Part shown: positions 35,777 to 45,765 of the stretch, piece after piece
Layout of the letters: each line of letters opens with the position of its first letter
How positions within the stretch are numbered: the stretch's first letter is position 1
NCBI GenBank assembly: GCA_029880285.1
Contig: JAOUOS010000013.1
Span: 1-64,000 of the forward strand
Reading direction: 5' to 3'
Length of the DNA stretch: 64,000 nt
DNA from: Spirochaetia bacterium
GTDB lineage: Bacteria; Spirochaetota; Leptospiria; Turneriellales; JAOUOS01
Made by a program: the position numbers and the translations under genes
Notes under the pieces: generated by a model
The model's database searches: none
Seen by the model: the letters and a program-made list of their open reading frames with translations, nothing else
What the model was told of the DNA's origin: nothing

Positions 35777-37650
35777 TTTAAATTATATTTATTACGCAGC
35801 CTGACTATATGCCTTCTTGCTTCGTCAGGCAGTATGCCCATGAGTTCAGCTTTTTTATATGATTCAATAGCGCCCTTTATATCATGAGATTTTTCCTGAT
35901 GTTCTGCCAGTGTAAAGTATATTTTTTTTAAAGTAAGACTGTTTCTTATCGATTCAATACCCGCTATTAAATGTTTTTGATCTTCATATTCTTCTTTAGC
36001 TTTATAGTATCTTTCAAGTACTTCTTGCTCTATGTCTTCTTCTAAAACGGGAATCTTCGCCTGCATAGCTAATTCAAATAAAAAATTTTGCTTTTCGCGT
36101 TCTTTAATAATTATGTTTTCAATTTGTTCATGAAATGATTGAGAATTTTTTAGTGCCTCTAACATCTTTGTGTATTGTCTTGTTTTAAAATAAACCTGCG
36201 ACAAAAGAGACGATGTTATAATTTTTGTTTTTAACAAGTTAACTGAGTTTAACACGAAATCTTCATTTTTATTATTTAATATATTTTGATATTCAAGAAG
36301 CAAGAATTCGGCTCTTTCAAAGTTTCCTGTTTTTTCTGTATGAATTTCAGCAGTTAGAAAAATTAAATTTTCTTTTTGATTTTCAGAAGACTTTTCAAGA
36401 GCTTTTTCATAATAATAAGCCGATTCAACATATTTATTTAAACGATAGTATAAAGAGCCTAGTGTATTCATAATTTTTGAAACTTCGGTATCTGTTAATT
36501 TTAACGAGTTTTCTGTAGTTTCATTGGTTTTTAACGCGTTTTCAAAAGAATAAATAGCCTTGTGATTTTTTTCTGAGGTTTTATATTCATTGCCTAGAAT
36601 ATAAAAATAACGGGGATTTTCAGGATTTAGCTTTGCCGCTAAACTAAGAATTTCGGCATAAGCGGTAAAGTTTCTGTTTGGGCTGAAATCTTGAACGAAG
36701 CCTGAATTAAAATTTGTTTTATAAATTATTCTTTCATCTAAAGAACGGTGTTTTTCTTTTAATGTAGTTTCTATCTCTCTTGTTAAATGTGCTACTTCAT
36801 ACAAAAATTCAGCAGATTCAATATTCCATGCTTTTTCAAAGTTTTTATAGGTTTTGTCTAAATCTTCAATTTTTAGTAAGATTTCATTTTTTTTGGTTTT
36901 TATATCAGTTAGAGCTTTTTTGTTATTTTCAATTTGATTTAAGCTTTCGCGTATATCTGATGCAGACTGGCGTAACATTTTATCTTCTAAAATAATATTA
37001 TTTTCTTTAAGCTCTCTTTCTTCTTTATTCATTTTTATTAAGTTTTCTTTTCTTTTCTGATAATCTTCAGCTGTATTTTTTTCATTTTTTTCAGACTCAA
37101 TTAAAGCTAGCCTGTCTTTATTTAAAAAAACTTCCGTAGAAAATTTTAATGTGCGGTACTGTAGGGCCGATAAAAAATGCCGCGCCGCTAAATTTATTTC
37201 ACCTTTTTGTTGATATGCTTTTGCTAAATAATAATGAGCTAAAAAGATGTTGGGGGCCTCTTTGATAAATTTTCTTTTAGCGGGGGTAGATAAAAATTCA
37301 TTAATAAATAATCTTTGCGTATTTTTATTCCATTCTTTTGAAACAGGGTAATCAAATTCTCTTTCTGTTTCAATATCTAAATCTCTTCTTATTTTTCTTT
37401 TCGATGGGTCAGATTTATAAAATTCGTTTAAAATATTATTTAATGATGATATCACTTCATCAACATTTGAATTTTTAGTTGATTTCTTAATATCAGATAT
37501 AGAATATTTTTTATATCTTTCAATATTATTTTCTAAATTTGTGTTCAATTTAGAATTATAATTTTGAAGAGTTTCTTCTTGAGAAAATAAGCTATAACTG
37601 AAAGAAAATATGATAAAAAATAAAAAGGATAGTGATAAGTGATAGTTCAT
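35773..37650 (-). CDS. Secreted TPR-repeat protein
   Basis: The 625-residue protein has an N-terminal signal peptide (residues 5-23, ending LFSQ). TPR-like helices are seen near residues 130-170 (FLAHYYLAKAYQQKGEINLAARHF), 345-425 (YFYILGNEYKTSEKNHKAIY and LGSLYYRLNKYVESAYYY) and 575-605. A lysine/glutamate-rich coiled coil spans about 185-275. It is probably a periplasmic scaffold. It precedes kdsC with a 4-nt overlap, hinting at an envelope role. No specific function can be named. Confidence 0.75.
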   Translation of the reverse strand: MNYHLSLSFLFFIIFSFSYSLFSQEETLQNYNSKLNTNLENNIERYKKYSISDIKKSTKNSNVDEVISSLNNILNEFYKSDPSKRKIRRDLDIETEREFDYPVSKEWNKNTQRLFINEFLSTPAKRKFIKEAPNIFLAHYYLAKAYQQKGEINLAARHFLSALQYRTLKFSTEVFLNKDRLALIESEKNEKNTAEDYQKRKENLIKMNKEERELKENNIILEDKMLRQSASDIRESLNQIENNKKALTDIKTKKNEILLKIEDLDKTYKNFEKAWNIESAEFLYEVAHLTREIETTLKEKHRSLDERIIYKTNFNSGFVQDFSPNRNFTAYAEILSLAAKLNPENPRYFYILGNEYKTSEKNHKAIYSFENALKTNETTENSLKLTDTEVSKIMNTLGSLYYRLNKYVESAYYYEKALEKSSENQKENLIFLTAEIHTEKTGNFERAEFLLLEYQNILNNKNEDFVLNSVNLLKTKIITSSLLSQVYFKTRQYTKMLEALKNSQSFHEQIENIIIKEREKQNFLFELAMQAKIPVLEEDIEQEVLERYYKAKEEYEDQKHLIAGIESIRNSLTLKKIYFTLAEHQEKSHDIKGAIESYKKAELMGILPDEARRHIVRLRNKYNLK

Positions 37651-37673
37651 AATTTATAAGTTTAGTATCGGCT

Positions 37674-37874
37674 CTAATGGTTTAATATTTCATTTAAGAT
37701 TTTTTCAACTTCGGGTAAACAGGTACCGCATCCTGTTGAAGCTTTGGTATCTTCAATTAGGGCTTTAATTGTTCTATTCCCATTTTTAATGGAATTTTCT
37801 ATATCTTGCCTAGAGACATCTTTACACAAACATATTTTTGGCGGTCGCGTGTATATTATTCCATTTCCATCCAT
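37674..37874 (-). CDS. Bfd-like [2Fe-2S] ferredoxin
   Basis: The 66-residue protein carries four cysteines as CxC (15, 17) and CxxC (49, 52) in CLCKDVS and TGCGTCLPE, the pattern of bacterioferritin-associated ferredoxin/NifU-like Fer2_BFD domains. Bfd reduces ferritin iron for release. Gene position supports an iron role: it is divergent from feoB with 100 nt between, and a 35-bp palindrome lies in that gap. No Shine-Dalgarno is seen ahead of the ATG. Confidence 0.82.
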   Translation of the reverse strand: MDGNGIIYTRPPKICLCKDVSRQDIENSIKNGNRTIKALIEDTKASTGCGTCLPEVEKILNEILNH

Positions 37875-37939
37875 ATATAATACATTACTACAATAATTAC
37901 TATTTTCAAAAAATAATAGACGGGATGTCGATTAATTTA

Positions 37940-37974
37940 TTATTGTTATTGAGAACGGTTCTCAATAACAATAA
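37940..37974. promoter_or_regulatory. Perfect 35-bp palindrome, probable Fur-family operator of feoB
   Basis: Arms 37940-37956 and 37958-37974 are exact reverse complements around G37957. The centre TGAGAAC-G-GTTCTCA has the 7-1-7 architecture of a Fur box (TGATAAT-N-ATTATCA). The right arm ends at the base before the feoB start codon, so no ribosome site is present there. Bound regulator, or the hairpin in the RNA, would cover the initiation region. Iron control is inferred. Confidence 0.72.
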
Positions 37975-39900
37975 ATGGAAAAAGAAAATAAAATAGTTTA
38001 TTTGGTTGGTAACGCAAATGTAGGTAAATCGGTAATATTTTCAGCGTTAACAAGAAAATATGCCGCTGTTTCAAATTATCCCGGTACAACGGTAGAAATT
38101 ACCGAAGGGGAGTTGTTTAATGGCAGTTTGCAAAAAACAAACGTAAAAATTATTGATACCCCGGGTATAAACTCTTTGGCTCCTTTAAGTGAAGATGAAA
38201 GAGTAACCAGAGATATATTATTAAAACATGAAATAGAAAGAAAAGAAAAGCCAGAAGTAATTCTTGTTATTGACGCAAAAAATTTAAGAAGAGGCCTTGT
38301 AATAGCCTGTCAGCTTATTTATGCAGAAATCCCATTTATAATAGTTTTAAATATGATGGATGAAGCTGTGGCCTCGGGAATAAAAATTGATATAAAAGAA
38401 CTTGAAAGACGAACAAAAGTACCAGTTATACCTGCTGTTGCCGTGCAAAAAGAAGGAATTTCTAAAATCATTAATTATGCTGCTAAACCAATTATCGCCT
38501 CAAAATATAATTTAATCTCTCATGCCGAAGTTATTGATTATTCAGAATTTATTAAAAAAAAGGGTATATCATTCTTAGCCGGTATTTCTTTGGCAGAAAC
38601 TGATAAATCTGTGCTTGGTTTTATGGAAGATAAAAAAATAAAAGATGTTGAGAATTTTTTATTAAAAAAAAATGGATTCATAAAAGAAATACATAAGTTA
38701 TGGTTTGAAAATGTAAATGAAATCATGAGTGGAGTATTTCAGAAAATAAATCCATCCGCGAATCCTAAATTTACTAAATTAGGTTTATATACCATAAGAC
38801 CCCTGTCGGGCTTATTTATACTATTAGGCGTTTTATATCTGGTTTATAAATTTGTGGGAATTTTGGGAGCAGGCTATGCTGTTGATTTTTTAGAAAAAAT
38901 TATTTTCATTAAATATGTAAACCCTTTTTTTATTAACGTTTTTCATTTTTTATCTTTGCCTGAAATTATAAACGAAGCTTTTATAGGTGAATTTGGCATG
39001 CTTACCATGGGATTAACTTATGCAGTAGCCATTATACTTCCTATTGTTTTTACATTCTTTATTGCCTTTAGCTTTCTTGAAGATTCGGGGTATTTTCCGC
39101 GGATGGGAGTTCTTTTAAATTCTGTTTTTTCATTTATGGGTTTAAACGGCAAAGCGGTACTTCCCATGGTATTGGGTTTAGGGTGCGATACAATGGCCAC
39201 TATGACAACGAGAATATTAAATAGTCATAAAGAGAGAGTAATAGTAACACTTCTTCTTGCTCTTGGGGTACCCTGTTCAGCTCAGCTGGGGGTATTAATG
39301 GCTTTGGGCGCCGGACTGCCTGAAATATATATGATAGCATGGGTGTTTATTATTATTTTTACGCTTATCTTTGTAGGTTACTTATCGTCAAAAATTGTAA
39401 AGGGCAAACCGGCTCTATTTTTAATGGAACTGCCTCCTCTTAGAATTCCCCAGTTTTCAAATATACTGAAAAAAACTTATATGCGTTCAAAATGGTATTT
39501 AAAAGAAGCCGCCCCTTTATTTATATTAGGCTCTTTTATTCTTTTTTTATTTAATAAATTTTTAATTTTAAATTTATTTAATAATTTATTAAAGCCATTA
39601 ACCGTTTATGGTCTGGGACTGCCTGCTGAGTCTGCTTCTAGTTTTGTAATGGGGTTTTTAAGGCGAGATTTCGGAGCAGCAGGCTTCTTAAAACTTCATG
39701 CCGAAGGAAAAATGGATAATCTTCAAACTCTTGTTTCTTTGGTTGTAATTACGCTTTTTATTCCCTGTGTCGCTAATTTCTTAATGATTATTAAAGAAAG
39801 AGGGCTATTTACCGCGATGGGGATGTTTTTATTTGTAATACCTTTTTCTTTTTTAGTGGGTACCGTGTTAAATCATACGCTAAGATTTATGTTTTATTAG
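37975..39900 (+). CDS. feoB: Ferrous iron transporter FeoB
   Basis: The 641-residue protein has the GTPase domain (G1 GNANVGKS at 12-19, G3 DTPG, G4 NMMD) followed by about eight membrane helices. The two Gate motifs are visible, including GLGCDTMATMTTR and LGVPCSAQLGVLMALG. It imports Fe(II) across the inner membrane. It is shorter than the E. coli protein (773) and no feoA lies next to it. The start at 37975 abuts the palindrome described above. Confidence 0.95.
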   Translation: MEKENKIVYLVGNANVGKSVIFSALTRKYAAVSNYPGTTVEITEGELFNGSLQKTNVKIIDTPGINSLAPLSEDERVTRDILLKHEIERKEKPEVILVIDAKNLRRGLVIACQLIYAEIPFIIVLNMMDEAVASGIKIDIKELERRTKVPVIPAVAVQKEGISKIINYAAKPIIASKYNLISHAEVIDYSEFIKKKGISFLAGISLAETDKSVLGFMEDKKIKDVENFLLKKNGFIKEIHKLWFENVNEIMSGVFQKINPSANPKFTKLGLYTIRPLSGLFILLGVLYLVYKFVGILGAGYAVDFLEKIIFIKYVNPFFINVFHFLSLPEIINEAFIGEFGMLTMGLTYAVAIILPIVFTFFIAFSFLEDSGYFPRMGVLLNSVFSFMGLNGKAVLPMVLGLGCDTMATMTTRILNSHKERVIVTLLLALGVPCSAQLGVLMALGAGLPEIYMIAWVFIIIFTLIFVGYLSSKIVKGKPALFLMELPPLRIPQFSNILKKTYMRSKWYLKEAAPLFILGSFILFLFNKFLILNLFNNLLKPLTVYGLGLPAESASSFVMGFLRRDFGAAGFLKLHAEGKMDNLQTLVSLVVITLFIPCVANFLMIIKERGLFTAMGMFLFVIPFSFLVGTVLNHTLRFMFY

Positions 39901-40009
39901 TTTAATATAAATGAGCCATTTGGGCAGGAATTTATATGTAATTGTCTTTTTATTTACAATGCGACTTTAAATTAAAAACTCGCTAATCATAAATAAGTAA
40001 TTTTTAATG

Positions 40010-40094
40010 GGAGAGATGTCAGAGTGGTCTAATGTGCACGCTTGGAAAGCGTGTGTACAGCAATGTACCGGGGGTTCAAATCCCCCTCTCTCCG
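40010..40094 (+). tRNA. tRNA-Ser (anticodon GGA)
   Basis: The 7-bp acceptor stem pairs 40010-40016 (GGAGAGA) with 40087-40093 (TCTCTCC), with discriminator G at 40094. The anticodon stem CACGC/GCGTG closes a 7-nt loop with GGA at 40044-40046. A long variable arm and GGTTCAAATCC T-loop are present, as expected for serine. CCA is not encoded. It reads UCC/UCU serine codons. Confidence 0.95.
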
Positions 40095-40231
40095 AAAGTA
40101 TCAATATATTTAAGAGCAAAATGAATATCTCCGATAATCTACTTGTCTGGGTGTGTTAATTATCAATATTGGAAAAAATCAATAAAATGAGAATAAATAA
40201 AGGAATGTATAACTTATAATATTATAAAATA

Positions 40232-42001
40232 ATGTATTTTAAAAGATTTCATATTCTATTAGCTTTATTTTTATTACTTACTGTTGTTGAGCCTATTTTT
40301 TTAAACTCAGCGATTTGGGCCAAAAAAGAAAAACTAACTAAAAAAAACAGCTTTAGGGCAGATTTTAGAGATAAAGATATCATGGACTTTTTAAAGGCCA
40401 TGTCGGGCCTAATTGGTAAAAACATTATAGCTGATGAAAAACTTAAAGGTAAAATTACGGTAATTTCTCCTGAAAGAATTCCAAAAGATATGGCATATAA
40501 TTATATGACAGCCGTACTTGCCCTAAAAGGTTTTGGCGTTGTTAAAGACGGCGAGATATTGACTATTGTTCCTTTAAAAGACGCTATTGCTATTGAGCAG
40601 GATATTCATTTTGGAAGAGAACCTTTACCCGAAGATTGGCTTAAAGATAATAAAGTGGTAACTGCTATTTTGCCTGTTTATAGCGGTAAACCTTCAAGAT
40701 TAGCCGGGCTTTTAAAAAGAGTAACCGGAGCAGAAACTCAGTTAATTGATTACGACGAATTAGAAATGATGATAATACTGGGTTCAGCGTTAGAGGTAAA
40801 CAGGTTATTAAACTTAGTTGTAAAAATTGATCCTGAAGAGTATGATAAGCCCAAAGATGAAGAAGAAGATCCGTTTAGCTTTGTTCATATTTATCGAATG
40901 GAAAATATGGAAGCTGATAAAATTGAAGCGACTCTTCGAAAAATGAGAATTCCTGAATTAGAAGAAAAAAATGATGCAACAGGAGCTCAAAAAACAGCGC
41001 CTCAAAAGGGAGGTCGTCCGCCGGTACCCGCGAGAAGACCTACTGTGCCGCAAGGTGGGGGTTCTCAAAATTCAAAACAAATAGATATAATCTCTCATAA
41101 AGAATCAAATACTCTTATTTTTATAGGTGAAGCTGAAGAATGGGCCATTGTTAAAAAATTAATAAAAAAATTAGATATAAAAAGAGATCAGGTTTTATTA
41201 GAAGTACTGATAGTAGAAGTATCTGCTGACGCTACGAATTCTTTTGGTATAGACTGGCAGATGACAGATCCGGCTTTTGCTCAGTTTAATTCGGGTTTAG
41301 CCTATGAAGGGGGCATCGTTTCAGAAGGCACAGGGGGAGATGTTGTACTAAACCCGTTTAATACGCTTTTAGGTTTTTCACTGGGTTTTCTGAATAAAAC
41401 AGGCGCCAGTATATGGGGTTTACTAAACGCCAATATCAATAGAAAAAACTTTGCTATTTTATCAGCGCCACAGGTTTTAACTTTAGATAATCAGGAAGCA
41501 GAAATAAACGTGGGCGAAGATGTGCCCATTGTTACCGGCACAAGGCTCGCGGGCGGTACGGGAACCGATGCTGTCGCGAATTATTCATATGATTACAGAT
41601 CTGTCGGCATAAAATTAAAATTTACTCCGCAAATTAATCAAAATAAAGAAATAACATTAGATTTATTTCAAGAGGTAAAAGCCATATCGACACCTGCAGG
41701 CGATGTTACGCAAAATCCATCTTTTAAAAAAAGAGATATCAAAACAGTTGTTCGAGTTAAAGATGAGCAGACAATAGTTATTGGCGGTTTAGTCTCAACT
41801 GATAAGCAGAAAAATATTAGAAAAATTCCAATTTTAGGTGATATTCCTATTTTAGGATACTTATTTAAAAGAACCAGTACCGAACTTAGAAGAACAAATC
41901 TTCTTGTATTTATAACGCCTCATATTTTAACCAGTAGAAAAGTTGCCGATGCGGTAACAAATCAGGCAATAGAAAGTCAGAAAAACAGCCAAAAAAAATA
42001 G
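40232..42001 (+). CDS. gspD: Type II secretion secretin GspD
   Basis: The 589-residue protein has a signal peptide (about 5-28), an N0 domain (FRADFRDKDIMDFLKAMSGL), one or two N domains and a secretin domain ending with VVRVKDEQTIVIGGL and PILGDIPILGYLF. LLEVLIVEVSAD opens the secretin core. A Pro/Gly/Gln-rich linker (about 248-285) joins the ring domains. It forms the outer-membrane channel. It is shorter than E. coli GspD (about 650), with fewer N domains and no obvious S-domain. It leads a gspD-gspE-gspF operon. Confidence 0.93.
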   Translation: MYFKRFHILLALFLLLTVVEPIFLNSAIWAKKEKLTKKNSFRADFRDKDIMDFLKAMSGLIGKNIIADEKLKGKITVISPERIPKDMAYNYMTAVLALKGFGVVKDGEILTIVPLKDAIAIEQDIHFGREPLPEDWLKDNKVVTAILPVYSGKPSRLAGLLKRVTGAETQLIDYDELEMMIILGSALEVNRLLNLVVKIDPEEYDKPKDEEEDPFSFVHIYRMENMEADKIEATLRKMRIPELEEKNDATGAQKTAPQKGGRPPVPARRPTVPQGGGSQNSKQIDIISHKESNTLIFIGEAEEWAIVKKLIKKLDIKRDQVLLEVLIVEVSADATNSFGIDWQMTDPAFAQFNSGLAYEGGIVSEGTGGDVVLNPFNTLLGFSLGFLNKTGASIWGLLNANINRKNFAILSAPQVLTLDNQEAEINVGEDVPIVTGTRLAGGTGTDAVANYSYDYRSVGIKLKFTPQINQNKEITLDLFQEVKAISTPAGDVTQNPSFKKRDIKTVVRVKDEQTIVIGGLVSTDKQKNIRKIPILGDIPILGYLFKRTSTELRRTNLLVFITPHILTSRKVADAVTNQAIESQKNSQKK

Positions 42002-42008
42002 GTTTTCA

Positions 42009-43709
42009 ATGCATAAACCTATAGGAAAAATACTTGTTGAAAACAGAGTTCTTGATTCCGAAGAGCTTGAAAAAGCTTTAGCTTTACAAAAAAAATCAGC
42101 ATCAAAAGTACGCATTGGCCAAATTTTAATAAAAAAAGGCGTATTATCTGAAGAAGATCTAATGAGAGCTTTAGCTTCTCAGTATAAAATGGAATTTATT
42201 GAAAAGCTAGAAGTAAAAAACGTAGATCAAATTAAGAAAAAAATATCGTTAAAGCTTTTACAAAAACATAGAGTTGTTCCTTATTATTTAGAAAAAACAA
42301 GTATTAAAGTAGCGTTATCTGATCCGCTTTCTCTTCATCCTTTAGATGAGGTAAGGCTTTTATGGTTAGGTTATAAAATAACGCCTGTTTTAGCGTTAGA
42401 ATCTGAAATATTACGTATTATTAATAACTTTTTTGAAGAAAAAGAAGGCTCTTCTGGACAAATGGAAGGTGAAGAAGGCCTTGAGTTTCTTGATGAAATA
42501 GAAGATTTACGCGATTCTGTTGATTTAGCTAATGAGGCCCCCATCATTAAAATGGTTAATGTTATATTATCAAACGCGGTAAACCAGCGCGCCTCTGACA
42601 TACACATAGAACCACAGGAAAAAGAACTTCTTGTTAGATACAGAGTTGATGGTATGCTTCATAAAGTATTAAGTCCGCCAAAATCAATTCAAAGTGGAAT
42701 TATTTCACGTATTAAAATTATGTCAAATTTAAATATTGCTGAAACCCGCCTTCCTCAGGATGGACGCATAAAAATTCGTTTTGGAGGTAAAGATATAGAT
42801 ATCAGGGTATCAACTTTACCGGCGCAGTTTGGTGAAAGACTTGTTATGAGACTTTTAAATAAAACAGAAATGAATTTTGATTTAAATACAATAGGATTTG
42901 AAAAAAATGTTTTAGATAACTTTAAAAAATTAATAAAAAACCCTAACGGCATTATTTTAATTACGGGACCTACCGGTTCGGGTAAAACCAGTACCCTATA
43001 TGCGTCTTTGCAGACAATTAATAAAGAAGATATAAATATAATTACAGTAGAAGACCCTGTAGAATATCAAATATCAGGTATTGGTCAGGTTCAGGCTAAG
43101 CCTAAAATTGGTCTTACCTTTGCAGAGGGTCTAAGATCCATTTTAAGACAGGACCCTGATATAATCATGGTGGGTGAAATTCGTGATGAAGAAACAGCCA
43201 GAGTTGCGGTGCAATCGGCCTTAACCGGGCATTTGGTATTTTCTACCCTTCATACAAATGATGCGCCTTCAGCAATAAGTAGACTTCTTGATATGAGTAT
43301 TGAACCTTATTTAATTTCAGCTACCTGCAGGGGGTTTATGGCTCAAAGACTTGTGCGTCTTTTGTGTAACTCATGCAAGAAAAAAACTCACATAAAAAAT
43401 ACCGAGCTGAAAAAATTAGGTTATAGTTATAAATATGGTAAAAAAATATCACAAAGCCAGAATAATATAGTAATTTTTGAGGCGGGCGGATGCAGTGAAT
43501 GTATGAATACGGGATATAAAGGACGTACAGGCATATATGAACTTTTAATGATAGACGATAAAATACGCGACCTTATTATAAATAACGCAAGTATTGATAA
43601 ATTAAAAACCGCGGCAATAGACGCAGGTATGATGACTTTAAGAGAGGCTGCTCTTGCTAAAGTTGTAAACGGAGAAACCTGTCTTGAAGAAGCGTTAAGA
43701 GTTACATAA
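42009..43709 (+). CDS. gspE: Type II secretion ATPase GspE
   Basis: The 566-residue ATPase has the N-terminal GspE_N domain (1-150), Walker A TGPTGSGKTSTLYASL near 320, Asp box EDPVEYQ, Walker B MVGEIRDEETA and His box STLHTNDAPSA. Two CxxC pairs (LCNSCKKK near 453 and GGCSECMNTG near 492) form the zinc-binding domain. It drives pseudopilus assembly. The gene starts 7 nt after gspD. Confidence 0.95.
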   Translation: MHKPIGKILVENRVLDSEELEKALALQKKSASKVRIGQILIKKGVLSEEDLMRALASQYKMEFIEKLEVKNVDQIKKKISLKLLQKHRVVPYYLEKTSIKVALSDPLSLHPLDEVRLLWLGYKITPVLALESEILRIINNFFEEKEGSSGQMEGEEGLEFLDEIEDLRDSVDLANEAPIIKMVNVILSNAVNQRASDIHIEPQEKELLVRYRVDGMLHKVLSPPKSIQSGIISRIKIMSNLNIAETRLPQDGRIKIRFGGKDIDIRVSTLPAQFGERLVMRLLNKTEMNFDLNTIGFEKNVLDNFKKLIKNPNGIILITGPTGSGKTSTLYASLQTINKEDINIITVEDPVEYQISGIGQVQAKPKIGLTFAEGLRSILRQDPDIIMVGEIRDEETARVAVQSALTGHLVFSTLHTNDAPSAISRLLDMSIEPYLISATCRGFMAQRLVRLLCNSCKKKTHIKNTELKKLGYSYKYGKKISQSQNNIVIFEAGGCSECMNTGYKGRTGIYELLMIDDKIRDLIINNASIDKLKTAAIDAGMMTLREAALAKVVNGETCLEEALRVT

Positions 43710-43710
43710 A

Positions 43711-44931
43711 ATGGCTGTTTTTGTTTATAAAGCTTTTGACAGCAGGGGTAAAACAATTGAGGGACACATTGATGCCCCTAATTCACAAATGGCGCAGAAA
43801 AAACTACGCCAGCAGGGATTATATGTAAAAGAGCTTAAAGAAGACATTGCCATAAGAGATAGAGAGCTTTTTCCTTTTTTAAGCAAGCTTGTTTACAGAA
43901 TTCCCCGAAAAGAAATTGGATTATTCGCCAGACAGCTGGGAACCCTTTTAGGCGCGGGTATACCATTAAATGAGGCCATGAATGATGTTTGGGAACAGAA
44001 TACAAACAGGCATTTTAAGAAAATATTGGCGCAGATAAAAGAAAATATTGTGCAGGGCCAATCTCTATCTGAATCTTTGGCTTCACATAAAGATATCTTC
44101 CCGCCGGTTTATGAAAATATGGTAAAGGTGGGCGAGGCAACAGGCTCTTATGAACCTACTTTATTACGGCTTTCTGAACTTGAAGAAAAAAACGAAGAAT
44201 TAAAAAGTAAGGCAATAACCGCGCTAATTTATCCTGCTATTATGTTTGTTTTATCTATTGTAGTTGTTATTTTTTTATTAACATCTGTAGTGCCTCAAAT
44301 TGAAAGTATATTCTCTAATTTTAAAGCTGAACTTCCTTTACCTACCAAGATAGTGCTTGGCTTTTCAAAAATTGCCAGAGCGTTGTGGTGGCTAATACTG
44401 CCTTTATCTGCTGCCACTGCGTATGGTATACACCGTTTTAGGCAAACTGTGGAAGGTAGAAAAAGATGGGATAGTTTTGTTATGAAAATTCCATTTTTTG
44501 GAACGCTTCTTGTTAAAATTCAGGTAAGTAGATTCGCGCGTAATCTTGGTGTTTTGCTTGAAGCTAATGTGTCTCTTCTTTCTGCTCTTGAAATTGTCGC
44601 GGCAGCTTCAGGTAATGAAGTTTTTAGGCAGGAGCTTACGCAGGCAGAGCGGGCCATACGAGAAGGCGATATGTTAAAAAACGCGCTTCGGGGTTCTAAG
44701 ATACTACCCGATATGGTAAAAGGAATGATGGCCGCGGGAGAATCTACTGATAGAATGTCTGAACTGTTACTTAAAGTTTCGGATATTATGGATAATGAAA
44801 TTGATACCGCGGTAAAGGGCCTGACAAACTCAATAGAGCCCCTTATGATTATAGTTATGGGATTTGTTGTAGGAGGCATCATGGCCTCTATTATGCTGCC
44901 TCTTTATAAAATGACAACTCTTATAAAATAA
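43711..44931 (+). CDS. gspF: Type II secretion inner-membrane protein GspF
   Basis: The 406-residue protein has two T2SSF domains (about 65-190 and 270-395). Each contains the family motif (FARQLGTLLGAGIPLNEAM and FARNLGVLLEANVSLLSAL). Three membrane helices lie near 170-195, 220-240 and 375-400. It is the inner-membrane platform of the secretion system. It starts 1 nt after gspE ends. gspG and other pseudopilin genes are not in this window. Confidence 0.95.
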   Translation: MAVFVYKAFDSRGKTIEGHIDAPNSQMAQKKLRQQGLYVKELKEDIAIRDRELFPFLSKLVYRIPRKEIGLFARQLGTLLGAGIPLNEAMNDVWEQNTNRHFKKILAQIKENIVQGQSLSESLASHKDIFPPVYENMVKVGEATGSYEPTLLRLSELEEKNEELKSKAITALIYPAIMFVLSIVVVIFLLTSVVPQIESIFSNFKAELPLPTKIVLGFSKIARALWWLILPLSAATAYGIHRFRQTVEGRKRWDSFVMKIPFFGTLLVKIQVSRFARNLGVLLEANVSLLSALEIVAAASGNEVFRQELTQAERAIREGDMLKNALRGSKILPDMVKGMMAAGESTDRMSELLLKVSDIMDNEIDTAVKGLTNSIEPLMIIVMGFVVGGIMASIMLPLYKMTTLIK

Positions 44932-44938
44932 GTATTAT

Positions 44939-45760
44939 TTATAAAAGATAACGGTTAACCCCTTCTTCAGCTTTTATTTTTTTAGATTTAATTGCTTCTA
45001 ATAAATATTTATCGTTTTTTTCAAAATTTGCCCTATCAAATTCTTTGTGCCAAAGATGTAATACTGGCAGAGCAAATCTACCGTCTTTTCGGTATATTCC
45101 CGAATTAATTAATCGTATTGCTAAATCAGAATCTTCTCTGCCCCAGCCGACAAATTTTTCGTCAAAGCCATTTACATTAAAAAAATCATTCTTCCAGCAT
45201 GAGAAGTTACAGGTTCTTACTCCTTTCCATTCTTTTTTTAGCAGATTTCTAAGATAAAAATTCTTTAAATAGAAAAAAGGCATTATTCTATTTACTTTTC
45301 TTTGCATTCGTAGAGAAAGCCATTCTCGTAATTTAAATAGATGTACCGGAATATTTTGATTTAATATAATACTTGAGAATTTTTCTGATAATAGTATTCT
45401 ATTTCCCGCGATAAATTTTCCCGTTTTAGAAAAATAAATATGTCTTTCAACAAAAGACGGTAAAGGTATAGAGTCTCCGTCTATGAATATTAAATAATTT
45501 CCATTAGAGATTGCGGCAGCTTTATTTCGGGCCGCTGCGGCCCTAAATCCCTCATCTTTTTGCCATGAATGTTCTAAATTAAAAGGAAGATTTGGTTTTA
45601 ATCTTTTAATACATTCAGCAGTTTCTGCCGTCGAACCATCATCAGCTATAATTACTTCAAAAGATTTTTCGGTTTGGGCCGAAAATCCTTTTAACACTGC
45701 TTCAAGTGCTGCCGGCCAATTATATGTTGTGATAATCACAGAAGTCTTTATTTTACTCAT
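44939..45760 (-). CDS. Family 2 glycosyltransferase with Glyco_transf_7C-like end
   Basis: The 273-residue protein starts with SVIITTYNWPAALEAVLKGF and has IIADDGSTAET and FIDGDSIPLP (DxD-type metal site), the GT2 fold. The C-terminal part, NVNGFDEKFVGWGREDSDLA and VLHLWHKEFDR, matches the C-terminal region of galactosyl/chondroitin-type transferases. It probably adds a sugar to a surface glycan or LPS. It is convergent with gspF (8-nt gap) and lies 5 nt downstream of the next glycosyltransferase. Confidence 0.87.
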   Translation of the reverse strand: MSKIKTSVIITTYNWPAALEAVLKGFSAQTEKSFEVIIADDGSTAETAECIKRLKPNLPFNLEHSWQKDEGFRAAAARNKAAAISNGNYLIFIDGDSIPLPSFVERHIYFSKTGKFIAGNRILLSEKFSSIILNQNIPVHLFKLREWLSLRMQRKVNRIMPFFYLKNFYLRNLLKKEWKGVRTCNFSCWKNDFFNVNGFDEKFVGWGREDSDLAIRLINSGIYRKDGRFALPVLHLWHKEFDRANFEKNDKYLLEAIKSKKIKAEEGVNRYLL

Positions 45761-45765
45761 ATAAG

